Notes under the pieces: generated by a model
Seen by the model: only the letters and a program-made list of their open reading frames with translations
The model's database searches: none
What the model was told of the DNA's origin: nothing
Assembly: GCA_015068085.1 (NCBI GenBank)
Contig: SVLF01000010.1
Coordinates: 1 to 59,688, forward strand
Length of the DNA stretch: 59,688 nt
Direction of reading: 5' to 3'
Source of the DNA: Oscillospiraceae bacterium
GTDB lineage: Bacteria; Bacillota; Clostridia; Oscillospirales; JAAYXM01
In this document: positions 8,297 through 18,926 of the stretch, one piece after another
Layout: each line of letters begins with the position of its first letter
How positions within the stretch are numbered: the first letter of the stretch is position 1
Program-made: the position numbers and the translations under genes

Positions 8297-11200
8297 TTAT
8301 TTTACATAATCCAAAATTCTCTTGATGAGGACCGCAACCTCAGCTCGGGTTGTATGATCAGCGGGAGCGATAAACCCGTTCTTGCCGTTGACAAGACCTG
8401 CGGTTATAAGTGCCTTTACGGCATCCTTTGCATAGTCGGAAACATCTGCAATATCCGGGTATTCTACCTCACGGGCTTCAAGTTCGATGCCAATAGCCTT
8501 AAGTGCGCGGCAGACTATTACCATCATATCCTGACGGGTGATGGAATTTCGCGGAGCATATTTGTTGTCACCTATGCCACCTACGATTCCTGTATTTCTT
8601 GCTATTGCAAGCTCGGTTGCGAAATAGTCAGACGCGTTGACATCTGCAAAGTTCTCTGTATTATTAGATGTAAGGTTAAATGCGCGAACAAGCAGCAGCG
8701 CAAAGTCTGCACGGGTGATGTTCGCAGCAGGAGAGAACGTACTTGCAGTCGTGCCCTTTATTACTCCATCTACTGCAAGAGCATTTATTGCATTCTCTGC
8801 CCAGGCATAGCTTTCGAGGTCTGTGAAACGGATAGTATCCGTTTCACCGGATGCATCCGGTGCGTTTTCGACTTCGGTCTCAGTATTATCAGCGACCCCC
8901 GCATCGTCGGTCTCGTCAGCATTTGTTGCAGGTTTGTCGGTCGGTGCGGTTCCTCCACCGCCTCCCCCACCACCTGCAGAGGTGTCGGTGCTTCCTGTTG
9001 AAGGAGCTTCTGTGGATTCGTTCTTACTTCCTGTTGTGCGTCCATAAACCGTTATATTAAAGTGGGTTGTTGCCTCTCTGCCGTCACTGTCGCGCGCGGT
9101 TATTGCTACGTGGTTTTCACCAACCTGGCTGTCATCCGGTTTCCACGTCACAACTCCGGTTTCCGAATTGAAGCTTGCACCTCTTGGAAGTGTTTCTTCG
9201 ATATACGTTATCGTTTTTCCATCAAGTGGGCTTTCTGCATTAACTTCTACTGTCACTGTGCTTCCTGCACTTGTTGCCGCGTTATTGACCACATCAAATA
9301 TCGGTGACGAATCATCACTTTCCGATACGGGAATTCTAAAGTTATCACCTATCGACATGTTGTAGATGTACCCTTCCTCTGGCTTATACGCATCAACATA
9401 GCTTCTGATGTTTGTTACATTACCTGTATCAAGACGAACGGTATCCTCCGAAAGCTTCTCTGCACCGAGAATTTCATAGGCTGCATTCTCAACGCCGTCG
9501 TTTTCGATGAATATCCATCTTCCAACTATATTGGAAAGTGCCTTTTCATCAACTGCAGTATTGGTTACCTTGATATCGATGAAGTTTTCGAAATCGCCGA
9601 ATTCGGTTTCTCCGTCAAAACCTGCAACCATTCCTGTATATGCGCTTACCTCATCGGTTTTTTCTCCGATAAGATCGCCGTCGTTCACATATCTGCTGAG
9701 TATCTCTCCCTTGTCGTTTATCGAATAATATCCGATAAAGCCGCGGAAATCAAAGAGATTGTCAATTCTGAGTGTTCTTTCGTTATCCTCAGAATAGACG
9801 ATATAATCTATTCTCTTTCCTCCAACATGAGTTACCTTTATTGCGCGAACAGATGGATCATTATCAGAAATTCCTTCAACTGCGCATTTTTCAATGCTCT
9901 CAATATAGCGGTTATTGCGATAAGGTTCAAATACCGTTGCATAAAGGCTATCGATATTGTTCCCCTTATTCTGAACAAGGAGATAATCGAAGGTTTCGGG
10001 AAGAACATCGCTGGAATCCTTTCTCGGAGTGGGTCCGCCGACTATTGCAACCTCGCTCGGAGTGAAACTGTTAAGCTGAGTGAGTCGCAGACGGATTCCG
10101 TCACCATTCAAAACTGCATCGCGGTAATCCACAACATCAAATTCAACTGCGAATTCCGAACTCGGCGCTCTGTCGCGACGAACCTTGCTCATCCAGCTGT
10201 ATCCGCGCGGGAAATATGTTTCATAATCCCATAAATCCTGAGTGTGAGGATCTTGACCGGGCATTTTTAAGAGATATGGGTTGCCGTTTGCATCTTTCCA
10301 GTTTCCTTTAAGATCCTGATACGGTACATCAACGCCAACATATTCCTGACCGTCCTGACCAACACCTGAAACGAAGGTACCAACCCAGTTGCCGTTTTCA
10401 TCCTTCTGCTCTATCATATTATCAAGACCGCTTACAGCAACAGCATTTTCAGCTTGAGAATGGAAGCTATAGGTATGAACATCTCCGCCTGTTATACGGA
10501 AGAAATCCAATGTATAGGAATTTTCGTCATCAACCTTTACCATAACGAGGGTTCTGCGATAATTTTCCGCTTCATTATATGAGCAACTTGCATCAACATC
10601 AATAAGCTTAACCTGCTTGGTATCATCGAAATGGAGCGGAACACCGTTATTAATTGTTCCCTTTATCGAATTCTTTTCGTTTATGGTTACGGTATTATGC
10701 GAAATCGTTGCATTATGCCACTGATAACGGTTTGCATCCTTGCCTGTTCGCTCTGGGTATCCGTTATCCGGAGCGATGTTGAGACCAAACGCCTCAAGAC
10801 CGAGGTTTAAGTTATCCTGATGCGAATGACTCTTTGCTGCGCCAAAATAAAGCCATGCATCGCGCAAAGTGTTTTTCTGGTCTGCTGCAGATGCGGATAA
10901 ATAGTTTCCGCCGTCGCGAAGGATCGCAAAGCCATAGCCTGCCAACATTTCGTTCTTCTGTTCAGGGTTATCAGTAACAATTTTTTTGATTTCCGACTGG
11001 AGACTTTCGGGATTCTTTGTAAGTATACTATAATGAAGATCGCTGAGATTGTATTTGTTTTTCTGATAGATATACTGTGCAATTTCGGCGCCGAAGTCAG
11101 TATCTTTATAGTTCTGGAATGCATAAAGGAATGCATTCAGATCTCCGGACATACCTGTCATTGCAGGGCTTGAGCTATCACCTATCTGTGCGAGCTGATT

Positions 11201-14200
11201 ATTTACAAGTATCTTCTTTTTGAAGCCCGTGAACATCTTTGCAAATTTCGGATGTTCCCAAAGATTATAATTTTCATCACCTTTATAAGCCTCAAGGTAT
11301 TCACTTATCTCAAAAAGTCTCGTGTACCAATATGCATTATAGTTATCTCCGCTTTCTGTTCCCAATCCATCACGGCTTACCTCATCAATAAGCTGAGGAA
11401 GAACATTACCGCCCTGAGGTCTTGCTGAATCAAGATCTCCTGCAGCATAAATCCATTTAACCATCTCTGAGCTTTCGGGTTCTTCGTTGAGTGCAACTGC
11501 GCAGGAGGCTGCAAGACGTTGTGGCATACCGAAGTTTCCGAAAAGTCGGTGAGTCTTTATACCTTCGAAGCATTCAAGGATAACACCGTGTTTCCAGTTT
11601 CTCCAGATATCATCTCCTGTTTCCTTCTTGTTTTCAAGCCCGAGCTCCGCTGCCTTTGAGGAAAGGAAGCTTATTACCTGCGTGTCATCCTTCATCGGGA
11701 ATAGTGCATCGGTTGCAAGAACGAATGATGAAAACGACTCAACATCAGTTATCTGGTTTGTGAAATAACCTGAGGCATTATTATTGATTCTTGTGCCATC
11801 TTTTTTATACTGATACTGCAAATCATATTCCGGAAGAAGATCTGCTATCCTGTCAAGAAGAATAGCCCCTGCCCTTCCGTATCGCTCATCGTCGGTATAA
11901 ACATATGCCATTGCAAGATTATATACAATGCCGCTTAAATTATTTGTAAGCTTCATCATATAGTTTGCAATATAGCAGGTTATTTCTATATCGCCGGTTG
12001 CGATTCTGTAGTTATTGCCGTTTTCATCAACTGGACGGTATCCCCAACCGTCGTCAACGCCCCAACCTTCAACTGTTTCACCGGGACGAAGACCTCGACC
12101 GTTGTTGAGAGTTACATTAACTCCGGGTTCTCCGCCATATTCTGGAAGAACCTGTTCTCCGATTTCGGGATACAGCTCGTTGATGTAAGCATTCTTACCC
12201 TCACCGGATGCAACCTTTTCTGCATTAACCGCTTTTGCGCGGTCTGCATCATAAATGCCGTTTTCATCAAGACCATACTGATAAAGCGTTGCAAAGTCAT
12301 TAGATGGGAATAGGCGCTTACATATCGTACACTGTATCTTCCATGGGCGATTAATCGGATTATATGCCCATCCGCCGTAACCGCCGCTTGTTGAGCCTTC
12401 AACGTCGCCTCCGCAATAGCGGCAGTATTTATAATATTCCGAATCGTCAGAATGAGTTACCTGGCGGGCACGCGGAATACCTTCGCGCGGAATACGATCA
12501 TAAAGTACTGCATAGTTTGTTACATATGCATCCGCCGCTTCTACTGCGGTATTTCTTGCCGATTTTGCCCAGGAATATTTCTGAATATTTTCCTTTGCAA
12601 TTTTGCGTTTTTCATATGTGTAGTATGAAGGCTCGCTCTTGCTCTGATCGAGTGTTACCTTTATATCCGCGGTAACATCAATCTCATCACCACGGAAGAA
12701 AGCCTCAGCCCGCAATACTGCATCACCGGGAGCCGCTCCCGTTATTGTTCCATCCTCTGCGACCTTCAGAAGCCCGCCAAGTTCCGAGAAGACAACAGGG
12801 TTATTCCATGGAACTCTTACCTTATTGCCGCTTTTCATGAATGCGATAAGCTGAGCCTTCTTTGTTTCTCTTACGTAGATTTCCGAAGGCACTTCAATCG
12901 TGGCAGACTCAATACCCGTATCGTCATACGCATTAACACTTATCGTTCCTGAATATACCTTTCCGCCATATGTTGCAGAAGCACTTACATCAACATCACC
13001 GTCAGTAATCGCTGTTATCGTACCGTCTGCTGCAATTTCTGCAATAGCAGAATCTGCAGAGCTGTAGGAAATGCTGTCGAACACCTTGTCAGAGGCTTCT
13101 CCATTAAGCTTTTTAATTGCAACATTGAGTTTTGTCTGTCCCGGAACATTCGGATCTGTATATTCGATAACCTTTTCATCGGGATAAAGCAAAATATATT
13201 CGCTCTCTTCGCGGTTATCCGCCGGGAATGCACCGATAAGAACAGAATCCTCGCCGCTTATCAATCGGAACGAACCGACGGAGCCATAAGCATATTCCCA
13301 GTTTGAGCTGTGTTCTTTAAGAGAGGAGCAATCGGATTCAAAGGTTATGATATAATATCCCGGCTCCTTGATACGGAAGTTCTTAACAATATTCGGCTCC
13401 GTAACTATATCCTTGAAGTAGCTCGGGTTATATGCGATTGCTGCATCATAGCAGTTATATTCACCGACTTTATCCTCTGCTTTGAGAGATGACCCATTCT
13501 TTGACAAATATACATTGATATCACCTGCGAAATCCGTCGCCGCATTCCACATTTCCATATCATATACACCTGCTTCCGGGAAGAGAACCTCAAAGGATAT
13601 ATACTGACCATGGCGGATAGCTACATTTCCCGGTCTTGCTCTTCTGAAGGAATCATTCTCTGTATCGCCGCTTCCGCCGAAGAAACGATATATCCCGTTT
13701 GTCTTATCAAAATTAACAAGTGTAAAGGATTTTCCCGATCCTCCTCCGATTCCGCAGTCAGAAAGCTTTGCGCCGAAATCGACATAATAGGAAGTCCCTC
13801 TTGCGCTCTTAAGCGCAAGATACGGCTTTTTCGCATAAACTGTACGAGTGCCGATGGTTGCAGTTGCCGTTACCTCAAGCTCGCCGCTTGAAACATCGGT
13901 GATTGCACCTGTCGATGTATCGATCTTCGCAACATCTTCATCTGAGATTGAATATGTTACGGAAAGCCTCGAAATATCATCTGTACGGCTACCATCGGAC
14001 ATAATTCCGTAAATCTTCGGTTGCGAGCCGACTATATCCTCCATACCGACAGACATAAGGACAGTTCCTTTTGTATCGCCGGATACAAGCGTAAACGAGC
14101 CTATATATCCGAAACCACCGTTCGGTACAAAGGTAATGACATACTTCTTACATTCAAGAAGTTCAACATTTCCGGTTACAGTTGTATTGCTGCCGGAAGT

Positions 14201-16225
14201 ATTCTTGCAATCAAAGCTTCCTGCCTTTTCTCCGAGGCTTGAGGAATTATAGGTATCTGCATCATTTATATAAACATCAACGCTTCCGCCATCGTTCATC
14301 TTCGGGTAATTTGCATTCAGACGATAGGTTGCATCCTTTGGAACTTCGACCTCAAAGGAAACATAGTTTCCTGCGCCGAGCTTAATATATCCGTTGCTAT
14401 AGCTTAAAGCAGTTCCGTCGGGAGAAGCAACACTGCTCTCTCTTACCTTGAAGAAGCAGTTTGTTATATCATAATTGATATTTGCAAGAGGCGATGTTGC
14501 CGAAAGTGTTGAAAGTGCCTTTGCAAGATTATACTGAACATTTATACCGCCATCGGAGATGTAATACTCCTTCTTCGCGATTCTTGTTGCGCCGCCATAT
14601 TCAACGGTTACCGTTATATCTGTTGTGCCGGGTGCGACTTCTTCTATATTGCCCTCGGCATCAACTCTCACAACATTTTCATTCCCGCTTTCATATGTAA
14701 CGGTTGCGTCTGCTGCATCGAGAAGGCTCCAATCCGACATAAGGATGTCGAGATTCACCTTGCCGTTTTCAAAATCTTTTATCTCTGTATCTATAAGGAG
14801 CTTATTCTCACCCGTTCCTTCGATAAGATTTAGAGCATATATTGCGGTCCACTGGCAATTTTCTTCCGCAAATCGAAGAAGTAAGATATATTCGCCGGTA
14901 GTGAGAGGAATCGGCTCACTGCTTATCCTGTCTACCTTTCTTCCTGTCGGTGCTGTTTCGATAACAGAACCGATTGCATCCTCGCTTGCTCTCGCATTGC
15001 AAGCATCTGTAAGGTTCATTCCATCGGGGGCCTTGAAGATATGAACCTCAGTATTAGTCGGAGCGGTTACCGCCTGCCAATCAAGCTCAACATTATAATC
15101 GCCGCTTATCGGTACGTTGATTTTAAATGCAACCCATTCGCCGACAACTCCCGTATTTCTTCTCGTCATACGGAAGGCATTTGCATACTTTCTGTGCTTT
15201 GCTGTCTGATTTACATAGTAGAACATATCGTGCGAAAGCTCTTTTGTATAATTTCCGAGAACATTGTTCTCCTTATCTGCTACCTCAAGTGGCAGGATGT
15301 TGAAATTATACTTTAAAGTAACATTATCGGTTGCGGGATATTCGCTCTTTACAACCTTCACCTTCGCAGTCTTTGAAATAGTATTGTCGCAATTTGCCGC
15401 AGAAATTGTTGCGGTGATTTCTGCTTCACCTGCACCAATAGCGGTAATCTTACCCGATGCATCAACATCTGCGATATTTTTATCATTCGTTTTATATTCA
15501 ATAGTTATATCGCCGGCTTCTGTTTCTCCATCCGAAAGCTTATCCGATACTTCAATCACCATATCGGTTGTGTTGCCACTTTCAAGCTCTGTTGCCGGAG
15601 CGGTGTAATTTGCTATGACCGGAAGAAGCTTCTGAGGGGCAAGGGTAAGCGAATAAATCGCCTGCCAGCCGCAATTAGCCTCTGCAAGACGGAAAGCAAG
15701 AACATTCTGACCTTTTTCAAGATATACGGAGCCGTTTTTGTTTACCTGCTCACTCGCTCGCGTCTTTGCGCCACTTGCAGTAACATATCCGATTGCTCCG
15801 ACACTTGTCAGCGCATTGCAGGCAGTAGCAACATCTGTCCCTTCAGTTAGCTTGAATATATGCATCTCGGTTTTTGTTGAGCCACTTACCATAGCCCAGT
15901 CGAGAGCAATATCATAGTATCCGCTTCCGGGTACCTGAATGTAGAATGCAATCCATTCTCCTACAGTTGATACATCCTTTCGCTGGAAACGGAATGTTCC
16001 ATTATACTTACGATGCTTTGCGTTCTGTTTTGCATACTGAAACGTATTGTCTGTTGTTGTGTATGTATAATATGAGCAAGCGCCATCTGCATCTGCAATG
16101 GTTGACGGCAATATCTGGAAATTATACGTTATTGCCTGTGCATCCCCTGCCGAAGCAATGGAAACCGCAGGGAGAATCGATATCAGCATTGATACCGCAA
16201 GAAAAACAGATATTATTCTCTTCAT
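8297..16225 (-). CDS. Giant SLH-anchored heparinase II/III-like polysaccharide lyase, locus 1
   Basis: A 2642-residue exported protein. AAGGAGGT just upstream sets the start at 16225. Order: signal peptide (1-30); four units of a binding-type module plus a Big2-like Ig domain (about 35-1000), then one further Big2-type domain to about 1190; a helical toroid plus sandwich of the heparinase II/III type (about 1200-2250) with a CxxC...CxxC zinc site (about 1267 and 1298), a conserved Tyr region near 1627 (NYNAYWYTRL) and SHSHQDNLNLG near 1795; a cadherin-like Ig domain (about 2308-2391); a Gly-rich linker; three SLH repeats (about 2465-2642) for binding cell-wall polymer. It should cleave a uronic-acid-containing polysaccharide by beta-elimination at the cell surface. 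The PL family and substrate cannot be assigned. Last gene of its operon. Confidence 0.88.
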   Translation of the reverse strand: MKRIISVFLAVSMLISILPAVSIASAGDAQAITYNFQILPSTIADADGACSYYTYTTTDNTFQYAKQNAKHRKYNGTFRFQRKDVSTVGEWIAFYIQVPGSGYYDIALDWAMVSGSTKTEMHIFKLTEGTDVATACNALTSVGAIGYVTASGAKTRASEQVNKNGSVYLEKGQNVLAFRLAEANCGWQAIYSLTLAPQKLLPVIANYTAPATELESGNTTDMVIEVSDKLSDGETEAGDITIEYKTNDKNIADVDASGKITAIGAGEAEITATISAANCDNTISKTAKVKVVKSEYPATDNVTLKYNFNILPLEVADKENNVLGNYTKELSHDMFYYVNQTAKHRKYANAFRMTRRNTGVVGEWVAFKINVPISGDYNVELDWQAVTAPTNTEVHIFKAPDGMNLTDACNARASEDAIGSVIETAPTGRKVDRISSEPIPLTTGEYILLLRFAEENCQWTAIYALNLIEGTGENKLLIDTEIKDFENGKVNLDILMSDWSLLDAADATVTYESGNENVVRVDAEGNIEEVAPGTTDITVTVEYGGATRIAKKEYYISDGGINVQYNLAKALSTLSATSPLANINYDITNCFFKVRESSVASPDGTALSYSNGYIKLGAGNYVSFEVEVPKDATYRLNANYPKMNDGGSVDVYINDADTYNSSSLGEKAGSFDCKNTSGSNTTVTGNVELLECKKYVITFVPNGGFGYIGSFTLVSGDTKGTVLMSVGMEDIVGSQPKIYGIMSDGSRTDDISRLSVTYSISDEDVAKIDTSTGAITDVSSGELEVTATATIGTRTVYAKKPYLALKSARGTSYYVDFGAKLSDCGIGGGSGKSFTLVNFDKTNGIYRFFGGSGDTENDSFRRARPGNVAIRHGQYISFEVLFPEAGVYDMEMWNAATDFAGDINVYLSKNGSSLKAEDKVGEYNCYDAAIAYNPSYFKDIVTEPNIVKNFRIKEPGYYIITFESDCSSLKEHSSNWEYAYGSVGSFRLISGEDSVLIGAFPADNREESEYILLYPDEKVIEYTDPNVPGQTKLNVAIKKLNGEASDKVFDSISYSSADSAIAEIAADGTITAITDGDVDVSASATYGGKVYSGTISVNAYDDTGIESATIEVPSEIYVRETKKAQLIAFMKSGNKVRVPWNNPVVFSELGGLLKVAEDGTITGAAPGDAVLRAEAFFRGDEIDVTADIKVTLDQSKSEPSYYTYEKRKIAKENIQKYSWAKSARNTAVEAADAYVTNYAVLYDRIPREGIPRARQVTHSDDSEYYKYCRYCGGDVEGSTSGGYGGWAYNPINRPWKIQCTICKRLFPSNDFATLYQYGLDENGIYDADRAKAVNAEKVASGEGKNAYINELYPEIGEQVLPEYGGEPGVNVTLNNGRGLRPGETVEGWGVDDGWGYRPVDENGNNYRIATGDIEITCYIANYMMKLTNNLSGIVYNLAMAYVYTDDERYGRAGAILLDRIADLLPEYDLQYQYKKDGTRINNNASGYFTNQITDVESFSSFVLATDALFPMKDDTQVISFLSSKAAELGLENKKETGDDIWRNWKHGVILECFEGIKTHRLFGNFGMPQRLAASCAVALNEEPESSEMVKWIYAAGDLDSARPQGGNVLPQLIDEVSRDGLGTESGDNYNAYWYTRLFEISEYLEAYKGDENYNLWEHPKFAKMFTGFKKKILVNNQLAQIGDSSSPAMTGMSGDLNAFLYAFQNYKDTDFGAEIAQYIYQKNKYNLSDLHYSILTKNPESLQSEIKKIVTDNPEQKNEMLAGYGFAILRDGGNYLSASAADQKNTLRDAWLYFGAAKSHSHQDNLNLGLEAFGLNIAPDNGYPERTGKDANRYQWHNATISHNTVTINEKNSIKGTINNGVPLHFDDTKQVKLIDVDASCSYNEAENYRRTLVMVKVDDENSYTLDFFRITGGDVHTYSFHSQAENAVAVSGLDNMIEQKDENGNWVGTFVSGVGQDGQEYVGVDVPYQDLKGNWKDANGNPYLLKMPGQDPHTQDLWDYETYFPRGYSWMSKVRRDRAPSSEFAVEFDVVDYRDAVLNGDGIRLRLTQLNSFTPSEVAIVGGPTPRKDSSDVLPETFDYLLVQNKGNNIDSLYATVFEPYRNNRYIESIEKCAVEGISDNDPSVRAIKVTHVGGKRIDYIVYSEDNERTLRIDNLFDFRGFIGYYSINDKGEILSRYVNDGDLIGEKTDEVSAYTGMVAGFDGETEFGDFENFIDIKVTNTAVDEKALSNIVGRWIFIENDGVENAAYEILGAEKLSEDTVRLDTGNVTNIRSYVDAYKPEEGYIYNMSIGDNFRIPVSESDDSSPIFDVVNNAATSAGSTVTVEVNAESPLDGKTITYIEETLPRGASFNSETGVVTWKPDDSQVGENHVAITARDSDGREATTHFNITVYGRTTGSKNESTEAPSTGSTDTSAGGGGGGGGTAPTDKPATNADETDDAGVADNTETEVENAPDASGETDTIRFTDLESYAWAENAINALAVDGVIKGTTASTFSPAANITRADFALLLVRAFNLTSNNTENFADVNASDYFATELAIARNTGIVGGIGDNKYAPRNSITRQDMMVIVCRALKAIGIELEAREVEYPDIADVSDYAKDAVKALITAGLVNGKNGFIAPADHTTRAEVAVLIKRILDYVK

Positions 16226-16261
16226 ATTTACCTCCTTTTTCACTTTACTCCATGATCTTCA

Positions 16262-16302
16262 GTAAAAACTGCGGAGCGCTGAGATATTTCTCTGCGCCCC
16301 GC
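16262..16302 (-). terminator. Hairpin between secreted partner gene and lyase gene, locus 1
   Basis: On the minus strand GCGGGGCGCAGAG pairs with CTCAGCGCTCCGC (one A-A mismatch, one G-T pair), followed by AGTTTTT. This is a good intrinsic terminator placed inside the operon, upstream of the lyase gene. It probably lets the small secreted gene be made in excess over the giant lyase. Confidence 0.75.
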
Positions 16303-16315
16303 AAACAGTTACTTA

Positions 16316-18856
16316 TCAATCGGAGTAGATAACGCGGTATTCATTGCCGTCTTCGTAGATGATATATCCGCGCGCCACAGAGTAATTCGAGCTTGCACAG
16401 AACTGACCGTGAGCTTCACTGCGCTGTGAATTCATTTTTTCTTCACAAGAGTCAATTGTAATATCAGTATCTGTTCCAAATATAATGCCCTTTTCTACAA
16501 TCGTTTTATCCCCTGCATCATATTCTATCATATATGCGCCTGATTTTGAACTGTCAAGTATTACCTTTGGTGCAGTATCAGCTGTTGAATCGGTTGTTAT
16601 CGTTACATCACCCCATACATAGAAGGTATATGTTGTTCCGTATGCAACCGGCTTACCATTACGAAGCCATGTTGCGTCATTACCTGATGTAAGCGTTACC
16701 TTTGTGTCGTAATAGTAATCATCTTCATCCATTACTACTGTTACGCCTTTCTGAACTTCAACATCAAAGGCGCTTTCTTTATTCTTTAAATACTTTGCAA
16801 CAAAACGAGTAAGGTTGTTATATACAGTTTCGTTCCAACCGTCAAAATTATATCCAAGCATTGTCGGTTTGGATGAAGGCTCCACTGTTCCCAAAAATTC
16901 TCCGTTGAAATTATAATATGCTTTTTTCTGAGCTTCTTCATATACCGCGGTGAGCATAGTATGAGTCATTGCCTTGAAGCTATATTCGCTGTCTGCCCAA
17001 ACAAAGCGTCCGGTATCCTTGCTTCCGCGGAACCAACCGACAAAAAGATATCCGTCTTTTTCCGGTGCAGTTACGGTAACATCTACACCGCGAGCCTCTG
17101 AAAGGAGTTTTTTATCCTCTCTTGAATCTCCATTTACCGTTACGGTTACATCCGCGCCGTCAACGCTTGCACCGGCCCAGAGCGAAACCGTCGGAACCTC
17201 TTCCGGTACAACGGTAATTGTCTTTGTAACTGTGTTATAACCCTCAAGTGCATTGGCACAGGTTGCGGTAATCGTTGCAGTGCCGCATTTTTTAGGAGTT
17301 ATTTTGCCGTCTGCCGCAATGTCTACAATCTCTATGTCCTCTGTTGAATACGTAAAACTTGCAGCTGCTCCTGTCGATGAGAGATAGCCCACAGCCTCTG
17401 CAGTTTCTTCTTCACCAAGGGAAATCTTGTCAGGGAGGTTTATCTCTCCGCCCATGATTGCATTGCCACTTCCTGCCGTAAGAGTGAGACTATAGATAAT
17501 CAACCAATAAGATTTGCCAGTCGGGACTTCAAATCTAAGCGTATAGGTTCCTGCCTTAAGATCATATGTACCGTAGGAATATTCTCCCGCATTTGCCTTG
17601 TCTGCAGCGTAAGCAATCGTTTGCGTTACTGCTTCTTTAATCGCAGTGCCGGTGCTGTCTTTAATTGTGATTTCCAAATCATTTTGATTTTTTTCGGCTA
17701 CATTTGTATTCCAACGCGCATTCACAACAGCGTTATATATACCATCTGCCGGAACGTTGATTTGAAATTCCACCGCACCTTCTTTTATAGCGATTGTATC
17801 ATCCAATCCTCTGTAATTGCCAGAAGTAAAAGGAACAAACTTATTTTCTTTCCAAAAAGCTCCTTCTGTAGCTATATCTCTTTTGCCGGTATAGCTCGAT
17901 AAATTATTAGTTGCATTACTTAACCCACTAAAAGGACCTACGAAATCATACTTTACCGTTACTGCGTTCGGATCAAGGTATACCCCTGTACCAACCTTAA
18001 CTGTCGCAGTTTTTGTTACAACATTATCACAGTTTGTTGCAGAAACCGTTGCTGTGATTGTCGCAGTTCCGTCTGCAACGCCTGTGATATTACCGTTTGT
18101 GTCTACTTTTGCAATTTTGTCGTTGCTTGAAGAATATGAAACAGAAACACCTTCTGCCGCTGTAGTATCAGAAAGAACTGTAGCCGGAATAACAGACATA
18201 GTTGTAGTTTCGTTCTGTGCTGCGATTTCCGCTGCAGGAGCAGTATATTCCTTTATAAATGGTGTGACCTTTGCATCTTCTCCTGCCGTGAGAGTAAGGC
18301 TGTAGATAAGCAACCAATAACTCTTGGCAGTCGGGACATTAAATGTAAGCGTATAGGTCCCTGCCTTAAGATCATATGCACCGTAGGAATAATTTCCCGC
18401 ACTTGCCTTGTCTGCAGCGTAAGCGACTGTTTGCGTTCTTGCCTCATTAACTGTATTTCCAATACGGTCTTTAATTGTGACATTTAAATCATTGCTACCG
18501 CCCTTTGTATTCCAACGCGCATTCACAACAGCATTATATATACCGTCTGTCGGAACGTTGATTTCAAAATCGACCGCATATTGTTTTATAGTGATTGTCG
18601 AGTCCAAACCTCTGTAATTAGACACAAGATTTGTACTGAACCCCTTCACCTTCCAAAAAGATTCAAACGGATCGGTTTTTCCAACAAAGTTTGTCATAGG
18701 GTTGGTTGCAGTATTTGTCATTCCGTAAAAAGGCCCCGTGAAGTCATACACAATCTTCATATTGTCCGTTGCATCGATTGTACCTGCGGCAGACACTGCC
18801 GGGATAAATGCTGCAATCATCGCGATTGCAAGGATAAGTGATAATAATCTTTTCAT
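16316..18856 (-). CDS. Secreted multidomain protein with duplicated binding-type modules, locus 1
   Basis: An 846-residue exported protein; AAGGAG at about 18866-18871 selects ATG 18856 and a clear signal peptide (MKRLLSLILAIAMIAAF). It has two near-identical copies of a roughly 165-residue module (YDFTGPF..., NYRGLD, INVPxDGIYNAVVNARWNT, YSYGxYDLKAGTYTL, YWLxIYSLTLTAG), each followed by a Big2-like domain. An InlB-like repeat region (GYLFVGWF, YNFDGW) and a C-terminal domain (EKGIIFG...GYIIYED) follow. The modules share the IYSLTL signature with modules of the downstream giant lyase. It has no SLH repeats and no recognisable catalytic domain, so it is probably released or held by sugar binding. 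Confidence 0.75.
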   Translation of the reverse strand: MKRLLSLILAIAMIAAFIPAVSAAGTIDATDNMKIVYDFTGPFYGMTNTATNPMTNFVGKTDPFESFWKVKGFSTNLVSNYRGLDSTITIKQYAVDFEINVPTDGIYNAVVNARWNTKGGSNDLNVTIKDRIGNTVNEARTQTVAYAADKASAGNYSYGAYDLKAGTYTLTFNVPTAKSYWLLIYSLTLTAGEDAKVTPFIKEYTAPAAEIAAQNETTTMSVIPATVLSDTTAAEGVSVSYSSSNDKIAKVDTNGNITGVADGTATITATVSATNCDNVVTKTATVKVGTGVYLDPNAVTVKYDFVGPFSGLSNATNNLSSYTGKRDIATEGAFWKENKFVPFTSGNYRGLDDTIAIKEGAVEFQINVPADGIYNAVVNARWNTNVAEKNQNDLEITIKDSTGTAIKEAVTQTIAYAADKANAGEYSYGTYDLKAGTYTLRFEVPTGKSYWLIIYSLTLTAGSGNAIMGGEINLPDKISLGEEETAEAVGYLSSTGAAASFTYSTEDIEIVDIAADGKITPKKCGTATITATCANALEGYNTVTKTITVVPEEVPTVSLWAGASVDGADVTVTVNGDSREDKKLLSEARGVDVTVTAPEKDGYLFVGWFRGSKDTGRFVWADSEYSFKAMTHTMLTAVYEEAQKKAYYNFNGEFLGTVEPSSKPTMLGYNFDGWNETVYNNLTRFVAKYLKNKESAFDVEVQKGVTVVMDEDDYYYDTKVTLTSGNDATWLRNGKPVAYGTTYTFYVWGDVTITTDSTADTAPKVILDSSKSGAYMIEYDAGDKTIVEKGIIFGTDTDITIDSCEEKMNSQRSEAHGQFCASSNYSVARGYIIYEDGNEYRVIYSD

Positions 18857-18926
18857 TTTGTTCTTCTCCTTAATTTTGAAATTTATATATATATTATCGT
18901 TGCGCAAGGCTTTTGCTCAACGTTGT

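Noticed and set aside
8288..9001. Long plus-strand open frame of 237 codons opposite the lyase SLH region
   Set aside because: Lies fully antisense to the SLH-coding part of the lyase, has a Cys-rich composition and no ribosome site.
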